Source of the DNA: Monocercomonoides exilis | Taxonomy: Eukaryota; Preaxostyla; Oxymonadida; Polymastigidae | NCBI GenBank assembly: GCA_001643675.2 | Contig: LSRY02000006.1 | Location: 1,552,501 to 1,616,500 of the forward strand | Direction: 5' to 3' | DNA: 64,000 bases | Part shown: positions 12,201 through 23,300 of the stretch, piece by piece | Layout: every line of letters begins with the position of its first letter | How positions within the stretch are numbered: the first letter of the stretch is position 1 | The notes under the pieces: model-generated | What the model was told of the DNA's origin: nothing | Databases searched by the model: none | What the model saw: the letters and a program-made list of their open reading frames with translations, nothing else | Made by a program: the position numbers and the translations under genes

Positions 12201-13637
12201 TTCGAAGAGTCAGCCACACAGGAATGGACGTTGGACGAATTGGAGAATGAGAAGCTGCCTCAGATGCGTCTTGTTCTGAAGGATTACTTGGAGAACGGCA
12301 TTGTTCTCGATGCACCGGAAATTGATCCGTTTTTCGATCCTCCGCAGGACGAGAAAGTGGGAGAGTGTGGAATGACGATGGCGCGTGTGTTTGTGGATGG
12401 AATAACCGAAAAGACACTTGTGATGCGAAGAGAAGTGGAAGACGAGGAGTTGGATGCGCTTGACAGCTCAGACAATGAAAATCCATTTGACAGCGCTGAA
12501 GGAACAGCCTCTTCATCATCGTCTTCTTCTTCTTCAGATAACAGCACAGCTGAAGAAGAGAAGATCAAAGCCAAAGCGAAAGGCATTGAATATGGTCGTG
12601 TGGATGTCGTGATGCAGCTGCAGATGAGGAAAGCTCCTGTTCCAAGCACAAAAGACCCGAAGAAGCTTGTTAAGCAGCCGATTATTGCAATCCCCAGGAA
12701 GGAGAAGACAGCTCAGATGGAAGAGGAAATAAAAGCGAAGACAGAATTGGCTCTTCCAGCATCATCAGCAGAATCGTCTTCTTCATCTGCCTCTGCAAGT
12801 GCCAGTGCTTCAAGCTCTTCTTCTTCTTCTTCTTCTTCTTCAAATGCATCGAAGACAAGCAAAGGCAGCAGCGGAGGAAAGAACAAATATGAGACGAGCG
12901 AGACAGAACAGCGCAGAAAGAGAAGGGGCACAGAAGGAGACGACTCTGTTTCGTCGACATCGACACACGATGCAGTTGATTTAGAAGCAGTCATTGGCAA
13001 CACACTTGTTTTGACAATTGATGTGAAGGGAATGCAATTGTCGCCGTTTGTGCAGACAACAAGTGGAGTGTTTGTGCGCTTCCAATCACCTCTGGAGACA
13101 GAAGTGATCACAAAAAGAACAGAAATCGCAGAGGAAGTTGAGGTGCAGCTGAACAAGCTGGAGAAGATGAAGGCGATGCAAGAGGAAGAGAAAGCTGATC
13201 AAATTGAGAAGACGAAGGAAAGTGAATGCACAGGTGATTCAAACACACAAAAAGCCGAGCAAACTGAAGAAGCAAGTGAAAAACTGAAGAGAAAGAGGAC
13301 GGTGAAGAAGTACAAGTACTCCAATTCGGAAGCTTCATACACTTTTGAGATTGCAAATGTGACGAAGAAGGACATTGAGCATCTGTCTTCTCTTTCAATC
13401 GTGTTTGAGGTTGTGGGCCATGCCTCGTCGCACAAACAGCCTTCGACAGAAGAAACAGCCAAGCTGGTTGCACTGAGGCAGAAGACAGCGAAGAAGAGAG
13501 CGGAGAAAAAGAAGGCTGAAGTTGAGTTGAAGGAAAGAGAGGAAGAGTTGAAGAAGATGAAGGAAGAGATGGACGCACTTGCAAGTAAAGTAACAGAGCT
13601 CGAAAAAAGTGAATCGTCAAGTTGTGTCATTCTATAA
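9269..13637 (+). CDS. Kinesin-3-type motor with FHA domain and C-terminal CaaX box
   Basis: Eight exons (9269-9390, 9439-9496, 9563-9781, 9837-10094, 10158-10293, 10416-10583, 10772-10930, 11110-13637) total 3,648 bases, 1,215 residues, all in phase. The motor head is N-terminal: [10 protein letters not shown] near residue 6, P-loop GQTGAGKS (86-93), switch [11 protein letters not shown] (199-208), switch II DLAGSE (236-241), then [14 protein letters not shown] at the neck. A charged coiled coil (about 345-530) follows. Next is an FHA-like domain (about 555-650; VGSD, HAKL, VNGK motifs), which is the hallmark of kinesin-3 (Unc104/KIF1). The remainder has Ser runs and a second Lys/Glu coiled coil. 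The protein ends SSSCVIL: CVIL fits a CaaX prenylation signal whose final Leu favours geranylgeranyl transfer. No PH domain, the usual kinesin-3 cargo anchor, was recognised. It is expected to walk toward microtubule plus ends carrying membrane cargo; lipid anchoring is inference. Confidence 0.9.
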
Positions 13638-14163
13638 AATTTGATTTTTAACAAAGCGTGAATTTGTATTTCACAAGAAATAGCTATTTTTAAATGGCAA
13701 AAATTCACTTTGAAAATTCATTTCTTTTAACAAATTCTATCTTTCAGATTAAGTTTTTTTCGTCATTTTCTCACGTATTCTTCCTTGATAAACCAATTCT
13801 GTCGGTTTTTGAACCGTTGTCGACAAATTTCACATTCATAATATTTAATTTTATTCATATTTTTTATTTTATATTCATATTTTTTATTTTTACAAAAATT
13901 TTGAATAATGATTTGAAAAATATTTATTTTAACAATTTTTTTTATAAAATTAGAAATGCAAAAGTTTTGAAATACTCATAAAAATGAAATTTGATATGTT
14001 CTTACAAAAAAAGAACCAAACATAAACAATTTGATCATAACCATAATTTATTTATGATATTTGTGCGCAAATAATAAGGAAATCAATGATAATTATTATA
14101 TATATCTTTTCATTTTTTTTAAAAAATTAATATTTTTAAAAATATTAGAATTATTTTGAAATA
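13638..14163. promoter_or_regulatory. Intergenic region upstream of histone H2A
   Basis: Very AT-rich, including a TATATATATC stretch about 65 bases before the H2A start. It holds the kinesin 3' end and the H2A promoter. An open frame at 13694-13981 is Phe/Ile/Asn-rich, as expected from random AT-rich DNA, and is not called. Confidence 0.4.
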
Positions 14164-14613
14164 ATGCCAGCAAAGAAAGTCGATTCACCAGCTACAGATA
14201 AGAAGCGCGTTGAAGTTGCAAAGAAAGCACCAGTGCGTGTTAAGAAAGCTGACGGTGACAAGAAATCAAAGTCTCGCTCAGAGCGCGCAGGACTGCAGTT
14301 CCCAGTTGGGCGTATCCATCGTCTGTTGCACCAAGGAAGCTATGCTGAAAGAATTGGAGCAGGAGCACCAGTGTACTTAGCTGCTGTTTTGGAATACTTA
14401 ACAGCCGAAGTGTTGGAGCTTGCAGGAAACGCATCTCGTGACCACAAGAAGCAGAGAATTGTTCCCAGACATATCCAGTTGGCTATTCGCAACGACGAAG
14501 AGTTGAACAAACTTCTGTCACACATCACAGTTCCATCTGGAGGTGTGATGCCAAACATCCACAGCGCTCTGATTCCAAAGAAGTCTAAGACTGGAAACGA
14601 AGAAGAAGAGTAA
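14164..14613 (+). CDS. Histone H2A
   Basis: A single-exon, 149-residue core histone. The histone fold is clear: [14 protein letters not shown] (alpha-1 entry), [21 protein letters not shown] (alpha-2) and [21 protein letters not shown] (alpha-3 with the acidic-patch residues). The docking segment is [15 protein letters not shown]. It pairs with H2B in the nucleosome. The N-terminal tail is Lys-rich and longer than usual, about 38 residues before the fold. The C-terminus is SKTGNEEEE: no SQ[E/D] phosphorylation motif, so it is not an H2A.X type. The docking segment (PNIHSALI) has some H2A.Z flavour (PHIHKSLI) but alpha-3 and its flanks are of canonical type, so canonical H2A is preferred. There is no intron, unlike most neighbours. 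An H2B gene lies 10.3 kb to the right in the opposite orientation. Confidence 0.95.
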   Translation: MPAKKVDSPATDKKRVEVAKKAPVRVKKADGDKKSKSRSERAGLQFPVGRIHRLLHQGSYAERIGAGAPVYLAAVLEYLTAEVLELAGNASRDHKKQRIVPRHIQLAIRNDEELNKLLSHITVPSGGVMPNIHSALIPKKSKTGNEEEE

Positions 14614-15212
14614 ATTTTTTCAAAAAATATTAAATTCTTGTTATTTTTTTTTGTGTGTTTATTAACACAGTTTTCAATAAACTTCTATAATAATAAAAAT
14701 TTCTTATTTTGTTAAAAAAGAAAACGAAATAAATATTTTAAAAAGTAAATTTTGAACTGTTAAAAAATTTTTACAAGCTGAAAAACTGTTGGAATAAGTG
14801 AGTCATAAAATGAAAAGATTTGTAATTAATGGAAAGTTGAAAATTAATCTTTATGAAAACTTTTTCAAAGAAATGAATGATCTTTGGTTGTGTTATATAA
14901 TTAAATTTATTACGTTGTTTCGTTTTGATTTTCAAGGCTTTTGGCAAACTTTTCAGCAAAAATATAACATTGGATAGATTTAAGCATCTTTTTAATTTCT
15001 GTTGTTGGGATTTTATTTGCCTTACTCCTCATTTAAACTTTCAACCCTATTTTTTGTTGTTGAACGAGACTTTTGCTTGAACACAAAAGATATGAAATTC
15101 ATAATGTGTTTTGAACTGCTGGCCTATTTGTGTGCCACAGAGGACTGCAAGAATATTATCAGTCGAGAATCTTCTCGATGGAAGCAATCAAATATTAATG
15201 AATATTGCTTAG
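14614..15212. other. AT-rich intergenic region
   Basis: Between H2A and the disrupted surface-protein gene. It contains the H2A 3' end and presumably the remains of the surface gene's promoter. A frame running from 15002 to the TAG at 15290 overlaps the predicted signal-peptide frame but is judged less likely to be the true start (see the pseudogene entry). No repeats or RNA genes were seen. Confidence 0.5.
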
Positions 15213-17311
15213 ATGAGGTTTGTGACTCTGTTGCTTGCTTTGAAAATCATAGCTTTTTTCCTCGTTATTATTTATTGTGTGGGTTATGCTAGCAGAGCTC
15301 GATGTCTGCATCTTTCTCTTTGCAAAATGCTTCGACACAAATATGTTTCACAACATTTATGGTGGCAGGAAAAGAGTCCCTTGTCAGGGTCAGAGCGAAT
15401 TCTTTTGCCAGCGCATCTTCTTGTGCGATAGATGTTGTGAGAAAGGCCGACGACTCGCCAATGCTCAGCTTTGATGGAAATGTGCAGCTGTGCAATGTTT
15501 CTTTCAATCTTCGTCAACATGCTCAACACTTTCCGCTTTTGGATTCTCCACTTTCGTGCGAGCATTTGGCGCTGTCGAGTGAGCTTTCCATTGTGTCGTG
15601 CACTTTTGCGGATTTTGTTCATTTGTCTGTGCCGTTTTTGCCTCCGTCGATTGACCATGTTTCTGTTGAAGGTGCAACTTTCAGGAACGTGTCGTCATCA
15701 GCACTGCATTCACGGCAGGCGCTTTGTGCATTTTCACAGGCATGCTCTTTCGAGAGCTGCTTGTTTGGATGTGCGCGTGATGCGTTTGATGGGGGAATTA
15801 CATAGTCAATCAATTCTGAGCACGTGCCAAGGCTTCATTTTCTCAATAACACGTTTTCACTGTGCCGGCGCACTTCGAATGTCAATGTCAACGGATCAGA
15901 GGGAAATCCACAAAAACCGTCGAGACAAACTGGATTGAGTTCCGAGATGAATACATTTGCTTGGTGCGAATGGACAGGTTCGAATGGAAGTCGTGGAGGA
16001 GCAATCTTTGCCGATTCAGCATCTGTACAATTGACTGTTTCTTTTTGTTTGTTCAACACTTGTTATGCAGGAAGTTATGGAGGGGCAATATATGCTGTTT
16101 CAAATTCATATATCTGGGTGAGAAATAGTTCATTTTTCAAATGCGAGACAACTTAATACGATGGCGGAGGGCTTTATACGCAAAATATCAGCAATTTTTG
16201 CCTTGTTTCCAATTGTTTTTTTATGGAATGCAATTCCACATACAGTGGAGGAGGGCTTCATGTGAGGTTGCAAACTCCAATATCTTTTCAGGGAGAGGCA
16301 GAAAAAATCGAATGCACTGTGATTAATAACTGTTCATTTGTTACCTGTTCTGTGGCAGAAAGAACTGGTGGTGGGCTTTGCTTTCGTCCTGCTCCAGATG
16401 TTCGCACAGTTTCCAAAAGCTGTATTTTTTACAAATGCACAGCTTCTTTTCAAGGGGGTGGATTGTCATTAGAACCACTTTTTGTTAAAGAAGGTTCTCA
16501 AAAATTATGTTCATTCTTTCAATTTCAAGATTGTTATTGTTCATCTTCCGATGCTCAAGGGCATGATGTTTTCATAGATGATCAAAAAGACAAAATTTCA
16601 GATTCTGCTTTATTTGAATGTTTCACATCAAATCCTTCTGAGCAAAGAGTGTGCTGGCGCACAAGTGATTAAGAGATTATATACAAAAAGGATTGTATTC
16701 TTGATGGATTGACTCTTTTTGCATCCTCAGAGGGATTGCTGTCAGAGCATTGTGGCTTTCAAAGATCTTCCGCCTGTAAGACCATTGACTACGCACTGAA
16801 CACACTTTTTGGTGGAGTGGCTTCATGCAAGTTAGTTTTGCTAGAAAGTTCATTTGACCCACAGTTTGTTGAAGCGACGAACAGAGATATCATTGTTTCA
16901 GGAGAAGATAAGGGAAACACAATTTTATCCACCACATCTGCATCAGGATCATCGCTGTTCGTAGCAGCGAATGGCCATTTGGAAGCAAGCACGTTTTCGA
17001 TTGAGCATTCAAATGAAAGAAGAGATGTTTCGTTGTTTGCCGTTTCCAGAGGAGGTGTTCTTGATCTCAATGACATTATGATTGCATCATCAGCAGATCA
17101 CACATCATCCACTCATTTCACTACATCACTGTTTGTTTTTGGGACAGGAGGGATTGCGACGCTTTCGGGCATTTCTGTTGAAAGGTTCTTCCTTTTGGGA
17201 GTTTCAGCATTTTCGTTTGATTCGTCAGAAGTGTCCGAAAATGAGGAGCAGAAACTGACACTGGATGCCTGCACCTTTTGTGAAGTCAAACGAAGTGGAG
17301 GGAAAGGATGA
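15213..17311 (+). pseudogene. Disrupted 5' part of a repeat-type surface protein gene
   Basis: An ATG at 15213 opens a strong signal-peptide-like segment (MRFVTLLLALKIIAFFLVII) in one frame. From about 15295 onward the coding pattern is in another frame, so a frameshift is implied there. In that second frame, coding character runs without a further shift to 24055 but is broken by TAG at 15803, TAA at 16154, TAA at 16670 and TGA at 17309. Both sides of each stop carry the family's features: Cys-rich short strands such as CSFVTCSV, GGGL motifs, and a module-start motif CGFQRSSACKTID near 16750. The region encodes the first third of a secreted or membrane protein built of parallel beta-helix (pectin-lyase-like) repeats, like the intact gene at 55116. 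Together with 17330-24055 it was one gene. Nonsense decay is the simplest reading; stop readthrough cannot be excluded. Confidence 0.7.
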
Positions 17312-17329
17312 GTGGTGATTGGATGGCAG

Positions 17330-20300
17330 ATGGGCAGGCAAGACATCTTGTCAATCAACAACTGCACATTTGAGGATTGTGAGACAGGAAATGGGAGTGG
17401 AGGAGCAATCAACATTGAAGCAAACTCGACGAGCGAGGTGAGAATCGGAAATGAATCAAACACTTTGTTTGAAAGTTGTTTGGCATCAGAAAAGCCAGCT
17501 GCACAAGTGAAAGGCGGAGGCATATTTCTTTGTATTGGCTCAGAACCTTCTGGAATATTGCTGAAAGAATTGAGCTTTGTGAGCTGCCGTGCTTGGAAAG
17601 GAAGCAAAATTTTTATGGATGTTCCGGACATTCGCACAGCACTGGCGAGTAATTTTCTGCAGTTCGAGATACCACAGGGGGAGCAGACAGAAGAGGAGTT
17701 TATGGGATTTGAGGGAGGAAATCGCGATTACCCGATTCCTTTATATTTTTATCTTGTGGATGTGACTTTACTGACATATATTGGCGGAGACAATAACTTT
17801 GACTTTGATGTGTGTGGATATCGCAACTATCCGTGCAGCACAATCGCGTTTGCGGCATCAAAGCGATCAGACTTTGCGAAGCAGACTTTTGTCCTGAAAT
17901 GCGGGTTTCTATGGAAGGAATATCTGGTTTTGAAAGATTCTGAATGGAACATATATTGCGAAGCTGCATCGACAGAAATAGAAATTGGAGTGGAAGAGGC
18001 AAAAGAGAGCAGCAGTTTGGTGACGACAATGGCGAAGACGTTGATGAGCAATATTTCGTTTGTTATTCCATCGAGTTTGGGATCGTGCACCGAATCGCTG
18101 ATGAAATGCACTCAATCAGAACTATCCTTGGAAAACTGCTCGTTCTTTGCGAATGCGAATTCCAACAACAAAATTAAATTTTGTGTGATGCGTGGGGTTG
18201 GAGGGAAAATCAGCCTTGAAGGAGTAACATTCAAGGACTTATCTTTTGAAATGAAGCAGCTCTTGGATTTTGATGCAAGAGGTGGAGCCGAGATTGAACT
18301 GAAGATGGTCTCTTGCCATTTTGAAAACACAACAACAAATCTGGAGTCTGGATTGGTGCAAATCAGAAACATTGGGAAGTTGTCTGTTGGTAATTCGGCA
18401 TTCTGCATGAGTGAAGAGCCAGCATGTGCGCTTTTTGAAGTGAGTGGAGTGAGTGTGTTGAATCTGGAGAACAGCACATTTTCAGGGGTGAGCAGAGGCA
18501 TAGGATGTGGAGGAGTGATTTCTGGGAGAGTTTGTGAAGGAGATTTGATGAACATCAGCGATTGTTCGTTTCTGTCAAACAACATCACAGGAAGTGGGAT
18601 GAAAGGCGGGAGCTTGTTTGTTGCTGTGGAAAGCAGCGGGTCATTTGTTTTTGACAACAACACGGTTTCAGAGAGCAAAGTCAGTGCAGAAAATGGGTTT
18701 GGGGGAGGACTGTTTGTGACACTGGAAGTGGCAAATTGTGTGTATTCATTGAAGAATATTGTGTTTTCAGAGAATGGGGCAAAGAAGGGCAGAAACCTCT
18801 ATCTTATGTGTCCAACACCACGATTTGTTGTTGAGCTTGGTTTATTTGCAGGGTCAGTGGAAAAGGAAATGAGAGAGACAGACATGTGGGTGTTTGACGA
18901 TGTGAGCACACACAAAGTGGATGAGTCGATGAGAAAGTATCTGTTTGTGTTTGATGAGCAGACGATGTTTGTTGACACAGAGCTTGGGGCGAGGATGGAG
19001 AGGTGTGGGACAGAAGTGTTGCCGTGTCTGACGATGGACGAGGGTTTTGGAAAGATGGCAGCCGTTCATAAGAGAATGCATATTGTGAGATCGGTTGTTG
19101 TGGAAAGTGAAATCAAGCGAATTGGCTTGTCGCTGAAGATACAAGGCTGCGAAAAGAAGTCTGCGCTTGTTGTGAAGGAAAACGGTCACTTTGAGCAGAC
19201 AAATGGAGCAAATGATCTGTACATTGTGTTCAGCAAGATATTGTTTGAGCTGCCTGGGGTGTCAAACAATCCAGAATTGATAACTATTGGCTGTGGAGAG
19301 TTGGATATCATTGATTGCATTTTTGATGGCTTTTCAGAGGCTGTGCCTGTGCTTGTGACAAATTTGTTGATTATTCACTCGACAGGAGGGTCAGTGCATG
19401 TGGATGGGACAGAAATGAATAGTCTGCAGTTTGAAGGGAATGGAGGATTGTGCTGTGCGCAAGGGGGCTTTCTTTTGATGGAGAAGACAAATGTAAGAGG
19501 AGTCAATGCGACAAAGTCGGGAGTCATCAAAGTGGAGCGAATGAGTTCAATAATTTTGTCGACTGTTTCGTTCGAGGAGTGCACTTCCGCTGTTTGCAGC
19601 AATGTGGAAGTTATTGACTGTTTGAAAGCGGAAATTAATAATTGCACTATTAAAGGATGCATTGGAGAGAAAGGAGATGGTGGGTTTATGAGTTGTATGA
19701 TGGAAGGAAGAGACGAGCTGAAGATCTTCAACTCGAGCATGAATGGTTGCAATGCAAAGGGAGATGGCGCAAAGGGAGGGGGAATGTTCCTCGGTTTTTC
19801 GGATGATTCAGAGAATTGCTATTTGCTGGAAAAGGTGTCATTTGAATTGAATGTGGCAGCTATTGGAAAGAACATTTTCATGAAAGCTTCGGACTTGAAT
19901 GTTACAGTGAAGAATGGTGCTTTTGATTTAGAGTATTCTTCGATGAAAGATGATGAGAACGCTTTTGTGGGGAGTGACTTGGCGTTTAAAGAAGTCAGTT
20001 TGTTTGTATTTCTGATTGAGTATTCGAGCTGGTCAGTTCACATATCTAGCACTGGTCACGATGTTGCTGGGTGTGGAAGCGAGAAAATGCCATGTGGCTC
20101 ATTTTGGAAGGGTGCCGAACATGCTGACAATTCTGGACAAGTTGGAGAAATTACCATCGAAGGAACTGTAGAATTGAGGGATAGCTACGATCTATCAGGA
20201 TTTATTGTTAAAAGCCAGCAGGATGAAGATTCTGGGATAAAGCATGAGATTTTATTGTTCAAGAACAAAATTGCAGAAGACAGCAAAGCGTATTTTGAGA

Positions 20301-23300
20301 ATGAAAAAAAGCTGACGTTTCAGATGATGAACTTCACGATAGATGGCAGTGCGAATGGAAGGATGCTGCTTATCGAAAGTAACAGCGGAGTGATTTGCAT
20401 GACGCTTTGTTCGCTACTTTCGATTGCAGCTTTGTCGTCATCATTGTGCAAAGATTTCACATTTCTTCACATGAAATCTGGGAGTCTGAATGTATCAGGG
20501 CTGTATATTGAGGTGAGTCGGATGAAAAGCAATGTAATGGATGTGGCGAGCAGCTGCCAGTGCGACATGGTTAATGTGAGCGTATTCAACAGCGTGATGG
20601 AGGATGGGTCAGTAATTGCGATGGAAGAAGCCCTGCAGAGCGAAGGAAATCAAGAAAGTTATCTGATATTGAGGGACTCTGCAATTCAACGAGTGAAGCG
20701 AGTGGATGGCGGGGCGAGTGTGCTGACTGTACCGACAAAGCTGACGACTGATGTGGAGATTAACAATAGCGTGCTTGAAGTGTGTGCAGCAGGTGCTACA
20801 GCGAAAGGGGGAGCAGTGTTTGCTGACCTGAGCAAGGAAAGCATGATCCGGACGGTGAATTCGAAGGTTATTCAGTGTGGATGCTCTGTGACTATGGGTC
20901 GAGGAGGGGGATTGTATCTGGCGCTGAAGTATTCAGGGGAGCTGGGGATGCTGTTTGAGAGGGACGAGTTTGACTCGAACAGCGGAAAGGAAGGGAGAGA
21001 CATTTTCGTTGAGTGCTGGAACATCTCGAGACAGATCAACGAGACGCTGTTCAAGCTGGACTTGAGGGAGAGCGAATTTGCGCGATACAACGCGATATTT
21101 GGGGTTGACTCAGAAAGTTCAGAAGCAGTGGATCTGATGGATTTCATTATGATTTACCAATCAGAAACGATTGTTGTTTCATCGATTGAAGGGAAAGGAG
21201 GGAAGGATATCAAGAAATGCGGGACAGCAAAAGATCCGTGCTATTCGATTGAATATGGAGTGACACATCTTGTAACGAGCGATGATCTGCGCATTCGGGT
21301 GGATGGAGCTGGGGAGATAGGAAGTGAGCTAGATCTGAAAGATGTGTGTGTTGTTTCGAAATCAAAGGAGCCAGCGAAAGTGTGGTTTTCTGGTTTGTCT
21401 GGGAGCAGTCGAAGTTGTGTGATAGAAGCACAGCAATTTGTCGAGCTGGGGTTACTGAACTTTGAATTTGCTTCTTCTTTCTCATCATCTCATCAGCATC
21501 TGATGAAGCTGTGCTCAGGAAGTGTGTCTATTCAGACATGCTCGTTCATCCCCAAAGAAGGGATTGAATGCTCGACAGTGCCTTCTCTGCTTCTGTGCGA
21601 AACAGGATTGCTGGAAATCGATCGATTGCTTGTGAGCAACCTGAAGCTGGATTCAATTATTGAATGCTCTGGAGGATCTGTTGTTGGAGAGCGGATCGAA
21701 GCATGCAACATCACTCTTATCAGTGGCATTACTATCTGTGAAGCTAATTCTGCAAACTTTCAAGAGAATGGACAAGGGAATGATGATGGGGATGTCAGAA
21801 ATATTTCAGTTTCTCTTTCGCAATTCTGCAACATCACGCAGACTTCTGAAAAGCCATCTGTATTTTCTGTGAAATGCAAAGGAATTGCTGTGCGAATGTT
21901 GAATTGCTCTTATTCGAGCTGCAGCTCGTTGAAAAGAGCTGGCAGCATAATTTCTGTTTCGTCAAGCAAGGATTGCTGCCTGGAATCGTGTGTTCTAAGT
22001 GGCTTCACAGCCGATGAAGAGTTGGATTTATCAAATACGAAACACGAGGAAATATGCAAATGGAATGAATCTGTAGTTGATTTTAATAACACGTCAGCAC
22101 ATGTCAGATACACGACGATTGGGAATGCTTCAAGTGGAGGGAGCACCACAATCAAGAAAGGAGAGTTTACTGGCAACGGTGCGTCTATTGCGGAATATCG
22201 GTCAGCACGAAGGAACATTGCATGCAGTGGGAATGGCACACTGAATGTTGTCAGTCTGAAAGGAGGAGATGGAGTGAAAGACAACACCTCACTGTGGATT
22301 CTGGATGGAGGATGCGCTTTGTCTGGAATAGCTGGAGAGCGGGAATCTCCATTCTTCTTGCCAACACTCAATTCAGTGGTAGTTGAAGAAGAAGCAGGAG
22401 GGGGAAAAGAGAAAACAATGTTGACATTCAAAGGAACCCTTCTTTTGCCTTGCAACCTTTTGTTCAGGATTGTTGTTGCAAGGAATGATCCAGAATTAGT
22501 TGAGACGTATCAATTTCTAGAAGATGGATACGTCAACGAAAGCACGGCTACCGGATTGACATTTTCGTCTTCTATTTTGAAGGCTCCGGAGGAATCTTCA
22601 GTGGAGTGCTTTGTTCTGTTTGGAAATCCGAAGAAGCTTTCTGCAACAAATCGCATTGTTCTGAAGAATAGAAGTGTGCTTGAATTAAAAGGAGATGGAA
22701 ATCTTGTTGAAGATGGAAAAGAAGGACAATCATCATGGGCTTTGATTGCGATTATAATGGCTATTGTTCTGTTGATTGTTCTAATTATTGCTATTGCTTT
22801 TATTGTTCGATGGAGGAAGCAAAAGAGAAGGACAGAAGAGCTGGAGGTGATTGTGAATGATAACATCAGAAAAGATCCGAAGGCTTTTGAGATGGTGACG
22901 ATGGAGATGTCGCCTGAGGCGCAGTGGAGGAGAGCAGAGGAGGAGGCAGAGAAGAAGAATGAAGAGAGGATCAAGAAGAGGGTGTATGAGAAAAGCTTGG
23001 GACACTCGGAGTCATCAGAGCATCTTCTGTCTGAGAGTGGCTCCACTGAATACATTCTTGGCCAAGACTCAGACAAGATTCCCAAATGGATGCTGGAGAA
23101 GGTTGATGAGAAGGAGGAAGAGGAAGAGGTGAGAAAGAGATCTCCTTCACCTTCTATCTCATCCACTTCTACAACAGATACTTCAGATACAGAATCCACT
23201 TTTGTTCGAGGAGAGGATCTGTGCCCCACAACCTCTTCAATGTCGAACTTGGTGGATGCAATGGCATGCTCGTCTCCTCATGAGAAGCTGATTGTGGACC

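Noticed and set aside
11093..13708. Several 100-200-residue minus-strand frames under the kinesin last exon
   Set aside because: Ser/Leu/Phe-rich shadows of Glu/Lys-rich coiled-coil coding; no start context, no domain.
13694..13981. 95-residue Phe/Ile-rich frame
   Set aside because: Lies in AT-rich intergenic DNA and has the composition of random AT-rich translation.
15002..15292. Start of the surface gene at 15002 or 15092 in the main coding frame
   Set aside because: Its hydrophobic segment is weak compared with the classic signal peptide at 15213 in the other frame; it also ends in TAG at 15290.
15290..17311. Alternative genetic code (stop codons read as amino acids, as in some oxymonads)
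   Set aside because: TAA, TAG and TGA all occur inside this one gene, while every other gene uses these codons only as terminators and shows none inside 2-17 kb open frames. Local decay is simpler.
22510..23229. 239-residue minus-strand frame, repeated at 61622-62149
   Set aside because: It is conserved between loci only because the plus-strand module is conserved; the composition is a shadow of acidic/Ser sequence.
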